This document shows positions 1 through 4,883 of a stretch of DNA of 7,390 nucleotides, piece after piece; positions within the stretch are counted from its first letter, which is position 1; each line of letters opens with the position of its first letter. The notes below the pieces were generated by a model. That model was given only the letters and a program-made list of their open reading frames with translations, was not told where the DNA came from and did not search any database. This DNA comes from Chloroflexota bacterium. GTDB lineage: Bacteria > Chloroflexota > Anaerolineae > JACRMK01. The stretch covers positions 1 to 7,390 of the forward strand of contig JACQEC010000340.1 in assembly GCA_016200765.1 (NCBI GenBank), read 5' to 3'. A program made the position numbers and the translations under genes.

Positions 1-2
1 AG

Positions 3-131
3 TTGAGCCTCTTTCAAATCGGCTGGCGCAAACTGCAACGCGCCGTCAGCGCGGGACGCTTCCCCACTTTCACGCTCCGCATCCGTCCGATGCGTCTCGC
101 CGTCGTATTCGTTAAAAACCGAAAGTGTTAG
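3..131 (+). CDS. Probable transposase, C-terminal end only (5' part outside window)
   Basis: The third forward frame is open from the window edge to a TAG at 129-131 and encodes about 42 residues, starting LSLFQIGWRKLQRAV and ending VVFVKNRKC. The pattern SLFQIGWRKL followed by a short basic tail resembles the C-terminal end of DDE transposases of IS4-like groups, but this is recognition from memory over a short stretch and no catalytic residue is inside the window. Base composition is GC-rich up to about position 100 and then becomes AT-rich, as expected where an insertion sequence ends and other DNA begins. The element's right terminal repeat should lie soon after 131, but I could not identify it. 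It could also be the tail of an unrelated basic protein. Confidence 0.35.
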   Translation: MSLFQIGWRKLQRAVSAGRFPTFTLRIRPMRLAVVFVKNRKC

Positions 132-144
132 TTACTCAGGTAGA

Positions 145-690
145 TTGCTATACATTCTGCAGGTCCCGCTTCGACCTAGTGAGTTGCCCGTACCTGACCT
201 GAGAATTGATGAGCTCAGTCGTAGCGTCACCCAAGCAGACTTCAGCGACCTCAGTTTAAGAGAATATCTAGGCAAATTGATGAGCGTTGCATCATCATCC
301 TATAGAACGCTTGTTGATGCTAACTTTCAGAGTCTCACCGAGGTGTTCAATGTTAACGCTCAATTTCCATTCTCTGCTATCGTCCTAACTGACCGCGTGT
401 TCGTCCGTTATGCGCTATCTCCTGTAGCTTCACTCGACGAAGCCCAGATAGTTACTAAAGTTGTTGGATCAGAGTTGGAAATTGGTAACCGTGACAGCCA
501 GTTCCAACTTGATGGTGAACCATTTGATAGGCGCGTGCGGAATATATTGGAACAACTGAGGAAGAGCCGACCTCCACTTCATCCGGTTGATGACATTATT
601 CCTATTGAGAACTTCTTTACTCCCACTCCAATGAATGATCTAGTGAAAAAATGGCTCGCAGCTGAAGTCCGGGAGATCTTTGGATTCTAA
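145..690 (+). CDS. Hypothetical protein in AT-rich island, probably 5'-truncated
   Basis: I do not recognise this protein. From a TTG at 145 it would be 181 residues, soluble, mixed charge, with no signal peptide, membrane segment or cysteine pair. A central hydrophobic run (FPFSAIVLTDRVFVRYAL, about residues 75-92) looks like packed beta strands, and the C-terminal part (about 130-181) looks helical and charged, ending AAEVREIFGF. The TTG has no good ribosome binding site. The same frame is open upstream to a TGA at 4-6, so the reading frame runs back into the preceding transposase-like sequence. This suggests the natural N-terminus was lost to an insertion or deletion near 131-145. An in-frame ATG at 280 is an alternative start. 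The AT-rich composition (25 of 60 G/C at 241-300) is unlike the genes to the right and argues for separate origin. The long open frame in AT-rich DNA supports real coding. Confidence 0.5.
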   Translation: MLYILQVPLRPSELPVPDLRIDELSRSVTQADFSDLSLREYLGKLMSVASSSYRTLVDANFQSLTEVFNVNAQFPFSAIVLTDRVFVRYALSPVASLDEAQIVTKVVGSELEIGNRDSQFQLDGEPFDRRVRNILEQLRKSRPPLHPVDDIIPIENFFTPTPMNDLVKKWLAAEVREIFGF

Positions 691-799
691 ACAGCGTACA
701 ACTACTGAACTTTCAAAAATTGATGTTCATGTCCATATGACAGAAACGCTCAGTACAACAAGGGCTATTTCACGCCTCGCACATGAACTTGTTTATTGA
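680..799 (+). CDS. Small overlapping reading frame, possible truncated gene (39 aa)
   Basis: A TTG at 680 overlaps the end of the preceding frame by 11 bases and has GGGAG at 671-675 just upstream. This is the arrangement expected of a translationally coupled downstream gene. The product would be 39 residues beginning (M)DSKQRTTTELSKIDVHVHM and ending RLAHELVY. No family is recognised. It stays in AT-rich DNA and stops at 797-799, just where composition jumps to GC-rich. It is therefore most likely the first part of a gene whose remainder was lost at the right-hand junction of the AT-rich island. It may equally be a chance frame. Confidence 0.25.
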   Translation: MDSKQRTTTELSKIDVHVHMTETLSTTRAISRLAHELVY

Positions 800-819
800 A
801 AGCTCAGTGGGAGAAGGTC

Positions 820-1830
820 ATGGCCTACCAACCGCTCGCCCTGTATCTGCAAGATAAGCACACCATCCACGATGAGTTCGCGTTCGCGCGCTACGCCGAG
901 GCGCGCGGCTTCGACGCGCTCTGGCAGGCCGATACGCGGCTGGCGCGCGACTGCATCTCGATGATGGGCGCGCTGGCGGCCATCACCACGCGCCTGACGA
1001 TTGGCAGTGGCGTACTGCCCATCTGGCCGCGCAACGCCGCCACGCTCGCCGCGACCTTCTCGACGCTGTGGGAGATGGCGCCGGGGCGCATCATCTGCGG
1101 CCTCGGCGCGTGGTGGGAGCCGATCACCTCCAAGGTGGGCATCAAGCGCACGCGCCCACTGCAAGCCATGCGCGAGGTTGTGACGGTCTTGCGCAAACTG
1201 TTCGCGCGCGAGGTCGTGACCTGGCGCTCCGAGTTCATCCATTTAGACGAAGTTGAACTCGACATCATCCACGGCGATACCGCGCCGCGCCCCATCCCCA
1301 TCTACATTGGCGCGACCGGCGACAAGATGCTTGAGCTGGCCGGCGAGATCGCCGATGGCGTGGTGCTGAACTACATGGTCTCGTCCGCGTATATCCGCCG
1401 CGCCGTCGAGCATGTGCGCGCGGGCGCCGAGCGGGCCGGGCGCGCGCTGGGGGCCATCGCCCGCCCGGAACTGATCGTCGTCTCGATGGACAAGAACCGC
1501 GAGGCCGCGCTCGACCTGTCGCGCGAGTTGTTGGTGCAGTACCTCGGCCAGGAGCCGCACATCATGAAGGCCAGCGGCGTCAGTCAGGAACTGCTGGACA
1601 AGGTTCACGCCGTGCTGGCGTGGCCCGCCACCAAAGCCGAGGTCACGCAGGCGATGCGCCTCGTGCCCGACGAGGTCGTGCAATTGGTCACCGCCTCCGG
1701 CACGCCGACCGAGTGCATCGCCAAGATCAGCGAATACCTCGCCGCCGGATGCACCTGCCCGATTGTCTATTCCCTGCAAGACGACGCGCGCCCGCTGATG
1801 GATGCGCTGGTGGAAGCGTTCCCGCGATGA
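820..1830 (+). CDS. LLM class flavin/F420-dependent oxidoreductase
   Basis: The 336-residue product has the length and fold pattern of the bacterial luciferase-like monooxygenase (LLM) superfamily, closest in style to the F420-dependent branch around methylenetetrahydromethanopterin reductase. What is visible: an N-terminal strand-helix (LALYL, then YAEARGFDALWQADT, residues 7-39), the segment TRLTIGSGVLPIWPRNAATLA (58-78) that in this family includes the cofactor-contacting non-prolyl cis-peptide region, PGRIICGLGAWWEP (88-101), and IPIYIGATGDKMLELAGEIADGVVLNY (159-185), which is strongly typical of F420-using members. The enzyme should be a cytosolic TIM-barrel hydride transferase; the substrate cannot be deduced. 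The ATG at 820 is preferred over an upstream in-frame TTG at 796 because GGGAG at 809-813 is well spaced from it and the upstream codons lie in AT-rich foreign-looking DNA. Its TGA overlaps the next gene's ATG. No promoter was seen nearby, so the AT-rich DNA upstream may have separated the pair from its original control region. Confidence 0.88.
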   Translation: MAYQPLALYLQDKHTIHDEFAFARYAEARGFDALWQADTRLARDCISMMGALAAITTRLTIGSGVLPIWPRNAATLAATFSTLWEMAPGRIICGLGAWWEPITSKVGIKRTRPLQAMREVVTVLRKLFAREVVTWRSEFIHLDEVELDIIHGDTAPRPIPIYIGATGDKMLELAGEIADGVVLNYMVSSAYIRRAVEHVRAGAERAGRALGAIARPELIVVSMDKNREAALDLSRELLVQYLGQEPHIMKASGVSQELLDKVHAVLAWPATKAEVTQAMRLVPDEVVQLVTASGTPTECIAKISEYLAAGCTCPIVYSLQDDARPLMDALVEAFPR

Positions 1831-3197
1831 GCGGCCCTTCGACAGGCTCAGGACTGGGCTTGCTCATCTTGCCTTCGTTCTTGATAGACCAGCCCGGCCA
1901 GCCGCCGAAGGCCGACTGGGGTGTGCGCGTGCTTGGCGATCAGATCGCCGCCGTCGCGCCCAACGAAGCCCTGCGCCGCGCCTATCCCGCCGACGAGCTG
2001 TGGGAGGCGGCGGGACAGGCACTCACGCCCGGTTTCGTCAACGCGCACACGCACCTCTACGGCGTGCTGGCGCACGGCATCCCCCTCGACCGCGCGCCGT
2101 CCGACTTCTGGGGCTTCCTCAAAGATTTCTGGTGGCTGCTGGTTGAAGATCGCCTCGACCACGAGATGATCTGCGCCGCCACCGACAGCGTTTGCGTCGA
2201 GATGCTGAAAAGCGGCATCACCTCCTTCTACGATTGCCTCGAAGCGCCCTACAGCCTGCCGGGGTGCCTGTCCACGCAGGCCGGGGTCGTGCGCGCGCGC
2301 GGCTTGCGCGGGATTTTGTCGTTTGAAGCCACCGAGCGCGTCGGCGCGGAGAACGGGCAGTTGGGCTTGCAGGAGAACCTCGACTTTATCCGTGCCGCGC
2401 GGTCTGTTTCACCTGACGGCCTCGTCTCCGGGCTGATGTGCTTCCACACCACCTTCACCTGCTCCGCCGAGTTCATCCGGCAGGCGTTCGCGCTGGCGCG
2501 TGAACAGCATACGCTCGCGCACCTGCACTGTTCGGAAGGCGTTCACGAGCCGCTCTACGCGCTCGACCATTTCGGCCTGCGGCCGCTGGAGTATTACGAC
2601 CGGTTGGGCGTGGCCGGGCCGGACATGCTCGCCTCGCAGTGCGTGCAGGTCAGCCGCGGGGAGATAGACCTGATGGCCGCGCGCGGGGTGCGCATGACCC
2701 ACATGCCGCTCTCGAACTGCGAGGTCGGCGGCGGGGTTGCGCCGGTGCCGGAGTTGATCGCCGCGGGTGTGACGGTCGGCCTCGGCAGTGACGGCTACAT
2801 CAACGATTTCTTTGAGGTGATGCGCGGCGCGTTCCTGATTCACAAAGCGCACCGCCAGGACCCGCGCGTGATGCCCGCCAGCCTCGTCTGGTATCTCGCC
2901 ACCGAAGGCGGCGCGCGCGCGCTGGGGCTGGCGCAGGTCGGGCGGCTCGCGCCGGGCTGGCAGGCCGACTTGCAGTTGATTGACGCGCAATGCCCGACGC
3001 CCGTGACCACGCACAACCTCTACGAGCAGTTGCTCCTGTATCGAAACCACACGCACGTGCGCGCCGTGTGGGTCGCCGGGCGCGTTTGCATGCGCGATGG
3101 CATGGTGCTCGGCGCGGACGAGGCGGCGATTCGCGCGCGGGCGCACGCGGCGGCGCGAAGGTTGTGGGGCTATCAACGGATTGGGATAGCGGATTAG
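1827..3197 (+). CDS. Amidohydrolase family protein (AtzA/TrzN/SAH-deaminase-like)
   Basis: This is a metal-dependent hydrolase or deaminase of the amidohydrolase superfamily (cytosine-deaminase-like/TrzN group, which removes amino, chloro or similar groups from purines, triazines and related heterocycles). The 456 residues hold GFVNAHTHLYG (metal ligands H74 and H76), TCSAEF (211-216), HLHCSE (H234 with E237), THMPLSN (H292) and GLGSDG (D322), in the usual order and spacing. The segment that usually reads AHCVxL is SQCVQV here (270-275), so the expected catalytic histidine is Q271. The start is an ATG overlapping the upstream stop (ATGA), implying translational coupling and a joint role with the oxidoreductase. 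GGAAG at 1812-1816 is a weak ribosome site. Residues 3-9 (GPSTGSG) come from an interspersed DNA repeat, and family homology begins near residue 12, where a TTG (1860) is a possible alternative start. The last ten codons and the stop lie in another repeat. The family call is firm; the substrate is unknown. Confidence 0.9.
   Translation: MSGPSTGSGLGLLILPSFLIDQPGQPPKADWGVRVLGDQIAAVAPNEALRRAYPADELWEAAGQALTPGFVNAHTHLYGVLAHGIPLDRAPSDFWGFLKDFWWLLVEDRLDHEMICAATDSVCVEMLKSGITSFYDCLEAPYSLPGCLSTQAGVVRARGLRGILSFEATERVGAENGQLGLQENLDFIRAARSVSPDGLVSGLMCFHTTFTCSAEFIRQAFALAREQHTLAHLHCSEGVHEPLYALDHFGLRPLEYYDRLGVAGPDMLASQCVQVSRGEIDLMAARGVRMTHMPLSNCEVGGGVAPVPELIAAGVTVGLGSDGYINDFFEVMRGAFLIHKAHRQDPRVMPASLVWYLATEGGARALGLAQVGRLAPGWQADLQLIDAQCPTPVTTHNLYEQLLLYRNHTHVRAVWVAGRVCMRDGMVLGADEAAIRARAHAAARRLWGYQRIGIAD
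1835..1853 (+). repeat. Interspersed repeat CCCTTCGACAGGCTCAGGA inside the amidohydrolase start
   Basis: This 19-base sequence is one I recognise as a short interspersed repeat in many bacterial genomes and MAGs. It often reads as PFDRLRTG or PSTGSG inside predicted proteins. Here it is read in frame as part of GPSTGSG at residues 3-9 of the amidohydrolase. Only one full copy is in the window. Confidence 0.6.
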
Positions 3198-3205
3198 CGG
3201 ATGAG
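3169..3205 (+). repeat. AGCGGAT-family repeat arm, overlaps the amidohydrolase 3' end
   Basis: The heptamer AGCGGAT or its variant AACGGAT starts at 3175, 3188 and 3196, so the offsets are 13 and 8. The same offsets occur in the left arm of the element at 4658 (4664, 4677, 4685). Over the first 34 bases the two copies differ at three positions. The copy supplies the last codons (encoding about GYQRIGIAD) and the TAG stop of the amidohydrolase. No inverted partner arm is seen immediately downstream, so this is a half element. Confidence 0.7.
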
Positions 3206-3216
3206 GACTATCCCAT

Positions 3217-3341
3217 GGCTGTTGCAAAGTCCGATGAACGTAGGGGCGGGTCTTGCACCCGCCCCGATGCGGGCAGGGGCAAGCCCTGCCCCTACCGATG
3301 GGCACAAAACACAAACCGCGTCAAGCGACTTTGCAACAGCC
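3217..3341. mobile_element. MITE-like element with 15-bp perfect terminal inverted repeats
   Basis: GGCTGTTGCAAAGTC at 3217-3231 is matched exactly, in inverted orientation, by GACTTTGCAACAGCC at 3327-3341. The ends resemble the terminal repeats of DDE-type insertion sequences (several IS groups have ends of the form GGC..TGTTGCAAA). The 125-bp interior holds no credible gene, so this is best read as a non-autonomous derivative. ACTATCC occurs at 3207-3213 and again at 3344-3350, two to three bases outside each end, and is a possible target-site duplication if the true ends extend slightly further. The interior carries the double hairpin listed separately. Confidence 0.6.
3240..3295. repeat. 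Composite double-hairpin repeat inside the MITE-like element
   Basis: Outer arms GTAGGGGC (3240-3247) and GCCCCTAC (3288-3295) are inverted copies. Inside are two perfect hairpins: GGGGCGGGT / ACCCGCCCC (3243-3251 and 3257-3265, 5-base loop), then GGGCAGGG / CCCTGCCC (3271-3278 and 3284-3291, 5-base loop). As RNA this would fold into a strong two-stem structure. It resembles the widespread 'GTAGGGGC...GCCCCTAC' palindromic repeats found scattered in many bacterial genomes. It could act as a transcription attenuator between the amidohydrolase and the TA cluster, but it lacks a following T-run. Confidence 0.65.
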
Positions 3342-3438
3342 GTACTATCCAGACGTCGGAAGTCTGAGCCTGTTAGTCGTACCTCGTGACTTGGGAGGCA
3401 GGGATCGCGATGCGGTTAATCGTTCCGCAAATTTGGAG

Positions 3439-3444
3439 TAGAAT
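3439..3444 (+). promoter_or_regulatory. Possible -10 box (TAGAAT) for the TA cluster
   Basis: TAGAAT lies 21 bases before the ATG at 3466, leaving room for a short leader with the ribosome site AAAGGAG at 3451-3457. No convincing -35 is seen. An imperfect GCGG/CCGC inverted pair (GCGG at 3412-3415, CCGC at 3425-3428) sits where an operator for autorepression could be; this is weak. Confidence 0.3.
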
Positions 3445-3465
3445 CAGCGCAAAGGAGAAAAACCG

Positions 3466-3777
3466 ATGCGGACGGTAACGATTGCTGAAATAACCGAGAG
3501 CCTCCGCAAGTTGCCCGCCGAAAAACTCGCGGTGGGCGATGATTTCGTCTCCTACATTTCAGAACGAGAATTAGGCGAGGGGTTGCTCGCTGAAGCCACT
3601 AAAGCCATCGAATTCATGTTCGCTTCCGAGGCCATCCTTCGCGCGATTGAGATAGACCTGAAGAGGATACGGCGTGGGCAAGTTTGTGAAAGGGGATGTG
3701 GTTGTCGTGCCCTTCCCCTTCTCGGATTTGAGCGCAAGCAAGAAACGCCCGGCGCTGGGCGCCAGTACAAGCAGTGA
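3466..3777 (+). CDS. PemK/MazF-associated antitoxin, C-terminus frameshifted
   Basis: The first 60 residues (MRTVTIAEITESLRKLPAEK, then DFVSYISERE, then FASEAILRA) match the pattern of small antitoxins that precede PemK/MazF-type toxins in Chloroflexota-like genomes. Such proteins usually end in an acidic tail of the form DWDxPEEDxAWAxL. That tail is present here but in another frame: 3651-3689 reads DRPEEDTAWASL-stop. The annotated frame instead runs on into a non-homologous, cysteine- and arginine-rich end (from residue 61) to a stop at 3775-3777. A lost base near 3645, plus TGG changed to TGA at 3648-3650, explains both. The ATG at 3466 is firm because AAAGGAG (3451-3457) is ideally placed. 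In an intact ancestor the toxin start would overlap the antitoxin end by 16 bases. The tail of such antitoxins normally binds the toxin, so this product probably no longer neutralises one; none is intact here. Confidence 0.65.
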   Translation: MRTVTIAEITESLRKLPAEKLAVGDDFVSYISERELGEGLLAEATKAIEFMFASEAILRAIEIDLKRIRRGQVCERGCGCRALPLLGFERKQETPGAGRQYKQ

Positions 3778-3844
3778 CTGTAGCGTTTCGCGTCATTCCC
3801 GTACAGGTACCCGGCCAACTCCCCAGTGGATGTTGACGAGATGA
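3674..3844 (+). pseudogene. PemK/MazF-family toxin, truncated after about 28 codons
   Basis: From a GTG at 3674 the frame reads VGKFVKGDVVVVPFPFSDL, then SASKKRPAL. This is the typical opening of PemK/MazF mRNA interferases (first beta strands with the KGDVVVVPFPFSD and KRPAL motifs). Homology stops at about 3757. The rest of the frame, to the TGA at 3842-3844, is low-complexity S/T/R/P sequence with no family resemblance, and the catalytic C-terminal two thirds are absent from all forward frames. The GTG lies inside the ancestral antitoxin tail, as in intact modules. The break is followed by a short unplaced stretch (about 3758-3825) and then by a different TA-like gene, so a deletion or insertion probably fused two neighbouring modules. 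Confidence 0.7.
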
Positions 3845-4164
3845 GCGAAACCTTTCAGCTGATTCAGGAGTTAGTCGGGAACGGCGAGGTTCAGGTCTCG
3901 GCGCACGGTTATGATGAATTAGCCGCAGATGATATTCTGGTGAAAGACATCTTCGCGGGTGTGCAGAATGGTGTGGTCGTGGAAGATTATCCTGACTTTG
4001 CCAAAGGACCCTGTGTGCTTGTTTTACAACAAGATCCGCGAGGGCAGTCCATCCATATCCTGTGGGGCATTCCCAAAGACAAGTCTTCACCCGCCGTTGT
4101 GGTGACCGCTTACCGGCCTGATTCAGAAAAATGGACGGATGATTTCAAGAGGAGGAGGAAATGA
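3841..4164 (+). CDS. DUF4258 domain-containing protein, candidate toxin
   Basis: The 107-residue product shows the DUF4258 pattern: SAHGYDEL (20-27), an IFAGVQNGVVVEDYPD segment (37-52), a strand IHILWGI (71-77) and VVTAYRPDSEKW (88-98). DUF4258 proteins are small, RelE-like in size and predicted fold, and are often found beside a short antitoxin-like gene, which fits here. The family's activity is not established from this sequence. The ATG at 3841 is chosen because the domain begins soon after; a GTG at 3826 would add five residues, and neither has a strong ribosome site. Its TGA overlaps the ATG of the next gene (ATGA, 4161-4164), so the two are translationally coupled. The unusual feature is its upstream side, which directly follows the broken PemK-type toxin, so it may have lost its original promoter and leader. 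Confidence 0.8.
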   Translation: MSETFQLIQELVGNGEVQVSAHGYDELAADDILVKDIFAGVQNGVVVEDYPDFAKGPCVLVLQQDPRGQSIHILWGIPKDKSSPAVVVTAYRPDSEKWTDDFKRRRK

Positions 4165-4376
4165 GCCATAAACGTCAAACCAAGCTCGTGCATGAAGGGG
4201 AATATGTCGCCGAAGTCGAGGTTAGACTGATCGAATCGTTGGAAGGGTGGGGCCCCTATTTGTCTTTGGAGGATGCGCGGAAACTGGATGATGTTCGGGA
4301 AGCCCTGCGCCGGGGAGACTTCATGACGGCCAACAAGCTCGCTCGTGTTTATCGCCTCACGCCGGTGACGGCATGA
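4161..4376 (+). CDS. Small partner of the DUF4258 protein, candidate antitoxin (71 aa)
   Basis: The product begins MSHKRQTKLVHEGEYVAEVE and contains GWGPYLSLEDARKLDDVREALRRGDF (29-54), then KLARVYRLTPV (59-69). I recognise this as a conserved hypothetical type that recurs behind DUF4258 genes, but it has no formal name I can give. It is not the YgiT/MqsA-type zinc-finger partner often seen with DUF4258, because it has no cysteine. The first half looks like two beta strands and the second half like helices with alternating charge. A very strong ribosome site, GGAGGAGG at 4151-4158, sits just before the ATG, inside the upstream gene. Such a site may let the partner be made in excess of the DUF4258 protein, as antitoxins need; that is inference. 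Confidence 0.75.
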   Translation: MSHKRQTKLVHEGEYVAEVEVRLIESLEGWGPYLSLEDARKLDDVREALRRGDFMTANKLARVYRLTPVTA

Positions 4377-4382
4377 GTTTTT
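4361..4382 (+). terminator. Weak terminator-like hairpin at the end of the TA pair
   Basis: GCCG / CGGC (4361-4364 and 4369-4372, loop GTGA) overlaps the last codons of the 71-aa gene and is followed by TTTTT at 4378-4382. The stem is only four base pairs and five bases separate it from the T-run, so this is a marginal candidate. Confidence 0.2.
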
Positions 4383-4519
4383 CGCTTCGCGTATGGACGA
4401 GCCGCGCACATGCCCTGACGTGCGGCGGATGGGATGTTGGTTGACCGAAGGGACGTTGATGCCCACCTCACGTCGTGAGGCTACGGCGTTTATCATTCAG
4501 TATTCATAGGAATACCATC

Positions 4520-4591
4520 ATGCGTTACGGTTGCTGTGTCAGTTCTGTCGAGCAGATCCATATCGTGGCTGGCGCTGGCTTACGCCGCTGA
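4520..4591 (+). pseudogene. Remnant of a sugar phosphate isomerase/epimerase N-terminus
   Basis: An ATG at 4520 with AGGAA upstream (4508-4512) starts MRYGCCVSSVEQIHIVAGAG, which resembles the first strand and helix of xylose-isomerase-like TIM-barrel proteins (commonly MRYGCC..., then AGFDYxEL). The frame then ends at TGA 4589-4591. In the next frame the continuation reads YAAELAHES, which fits the expected DYxEL stretch, so a small deletion or frameshift seems to have broken it. Nothing further of the barrel is seen. The identification rests on about 20 residues. Confidence 0.4.
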
Positions 4592-4657
4592 ACTGGCGCA
4601 CGAAAGCACATGGAAGCTCACCGTGAATTGTACAGGCTGAATGAGGAGGAGGTGGAG

Positions 4658-4810
4658 GCTGTCAGCGGATTGGGATAACGGATTAGCGGATAGATGAGCC
4701 TTATTGTGGCGTGCTCGCCAATCGGGGCATAGTCTAAGGCGGAAAGGCGCGCCGCGGGGGTAGCGCCCTCATCCGCTCATCCGCTATGCCGAAGGCAATC
4801 CGCTGATAGC
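4658..4810. repeat. Palindromic AGCGGAT-family element (MITE-like), both arms present
   Basis: The left end (4658-4672) and the reverse complement of the right end (4796-4810) match at 14 of 15 bases (GCTgTCAGCGGATTG against GCTaTCAGCGGATTG). The left arm carries AGCGGAT or AACGGAT at 4664, 4677 and 4685. The right arm carries ATCCGCT at 4771, 4779 and 4798, with a tiny hairpin TGCC-GAA-GGCA at 4787-4797. About 70 bases between the arms (4698-4769) show no gene. The left arm is a near copy of 3169-3205. Confidence 0.65.
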
Positions 4811-4883
4811 CTATCGCGGCACTAGAGGCGCGACCTCCCGTCGCCGCTTGCGCGCGCTACTCCGCAATCCCAATCCCGACCCG

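Noticed and set aside
131..150. Right terminal inverted repeat of the IS at the window start, paired with the region near 7250
   Set aside because: Comparing the two regions in inverted orientation gave no convincing match; only a short direct GTTACTC is shared.
1620..1826. N-terminal extension of the amidohydrolase frame upstream of 1827
   Set aside because: It overlaps the well-supported oxidoreductase gene, its residues are arginine- and alanine-rich shadow coding, and the ATGA junction gives a natural start.
2409..3314. Long reverse-strand open frame opposite the amidohydrolase
   Set aside because: Its translation is rich in R, H and P with no recognisable motif, as expected for the antisense of GC-rich coding DNA; the forward gene has all family motifs.
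3362..3373. CTGAGCCTGT at 3364-3373 as a second, inverted copy of the 1835-1853 repeat
   Set aside because: Only ten bases match and the flanks differ, which is too little to call a copy.
3201..3441. Short forward frames crossing the MITE-like element
   Set aside because: They are read through inverted repeats and hairpins, have no family resemblance and no good ribosome sites.
3552..4090. Reverse-strand frames opposite the TA cluster
   Set aside because: They cover proven forward motifs (PemK start, DUF4258) and show no domain of their own.
3169..4810. A CRISPR array based on the recurring AGCGGAT units
   Set aside because: The units are seven bases, unevenly spaced at 8, 13 and 19, occur in both orientations, and have no uniform spacers.
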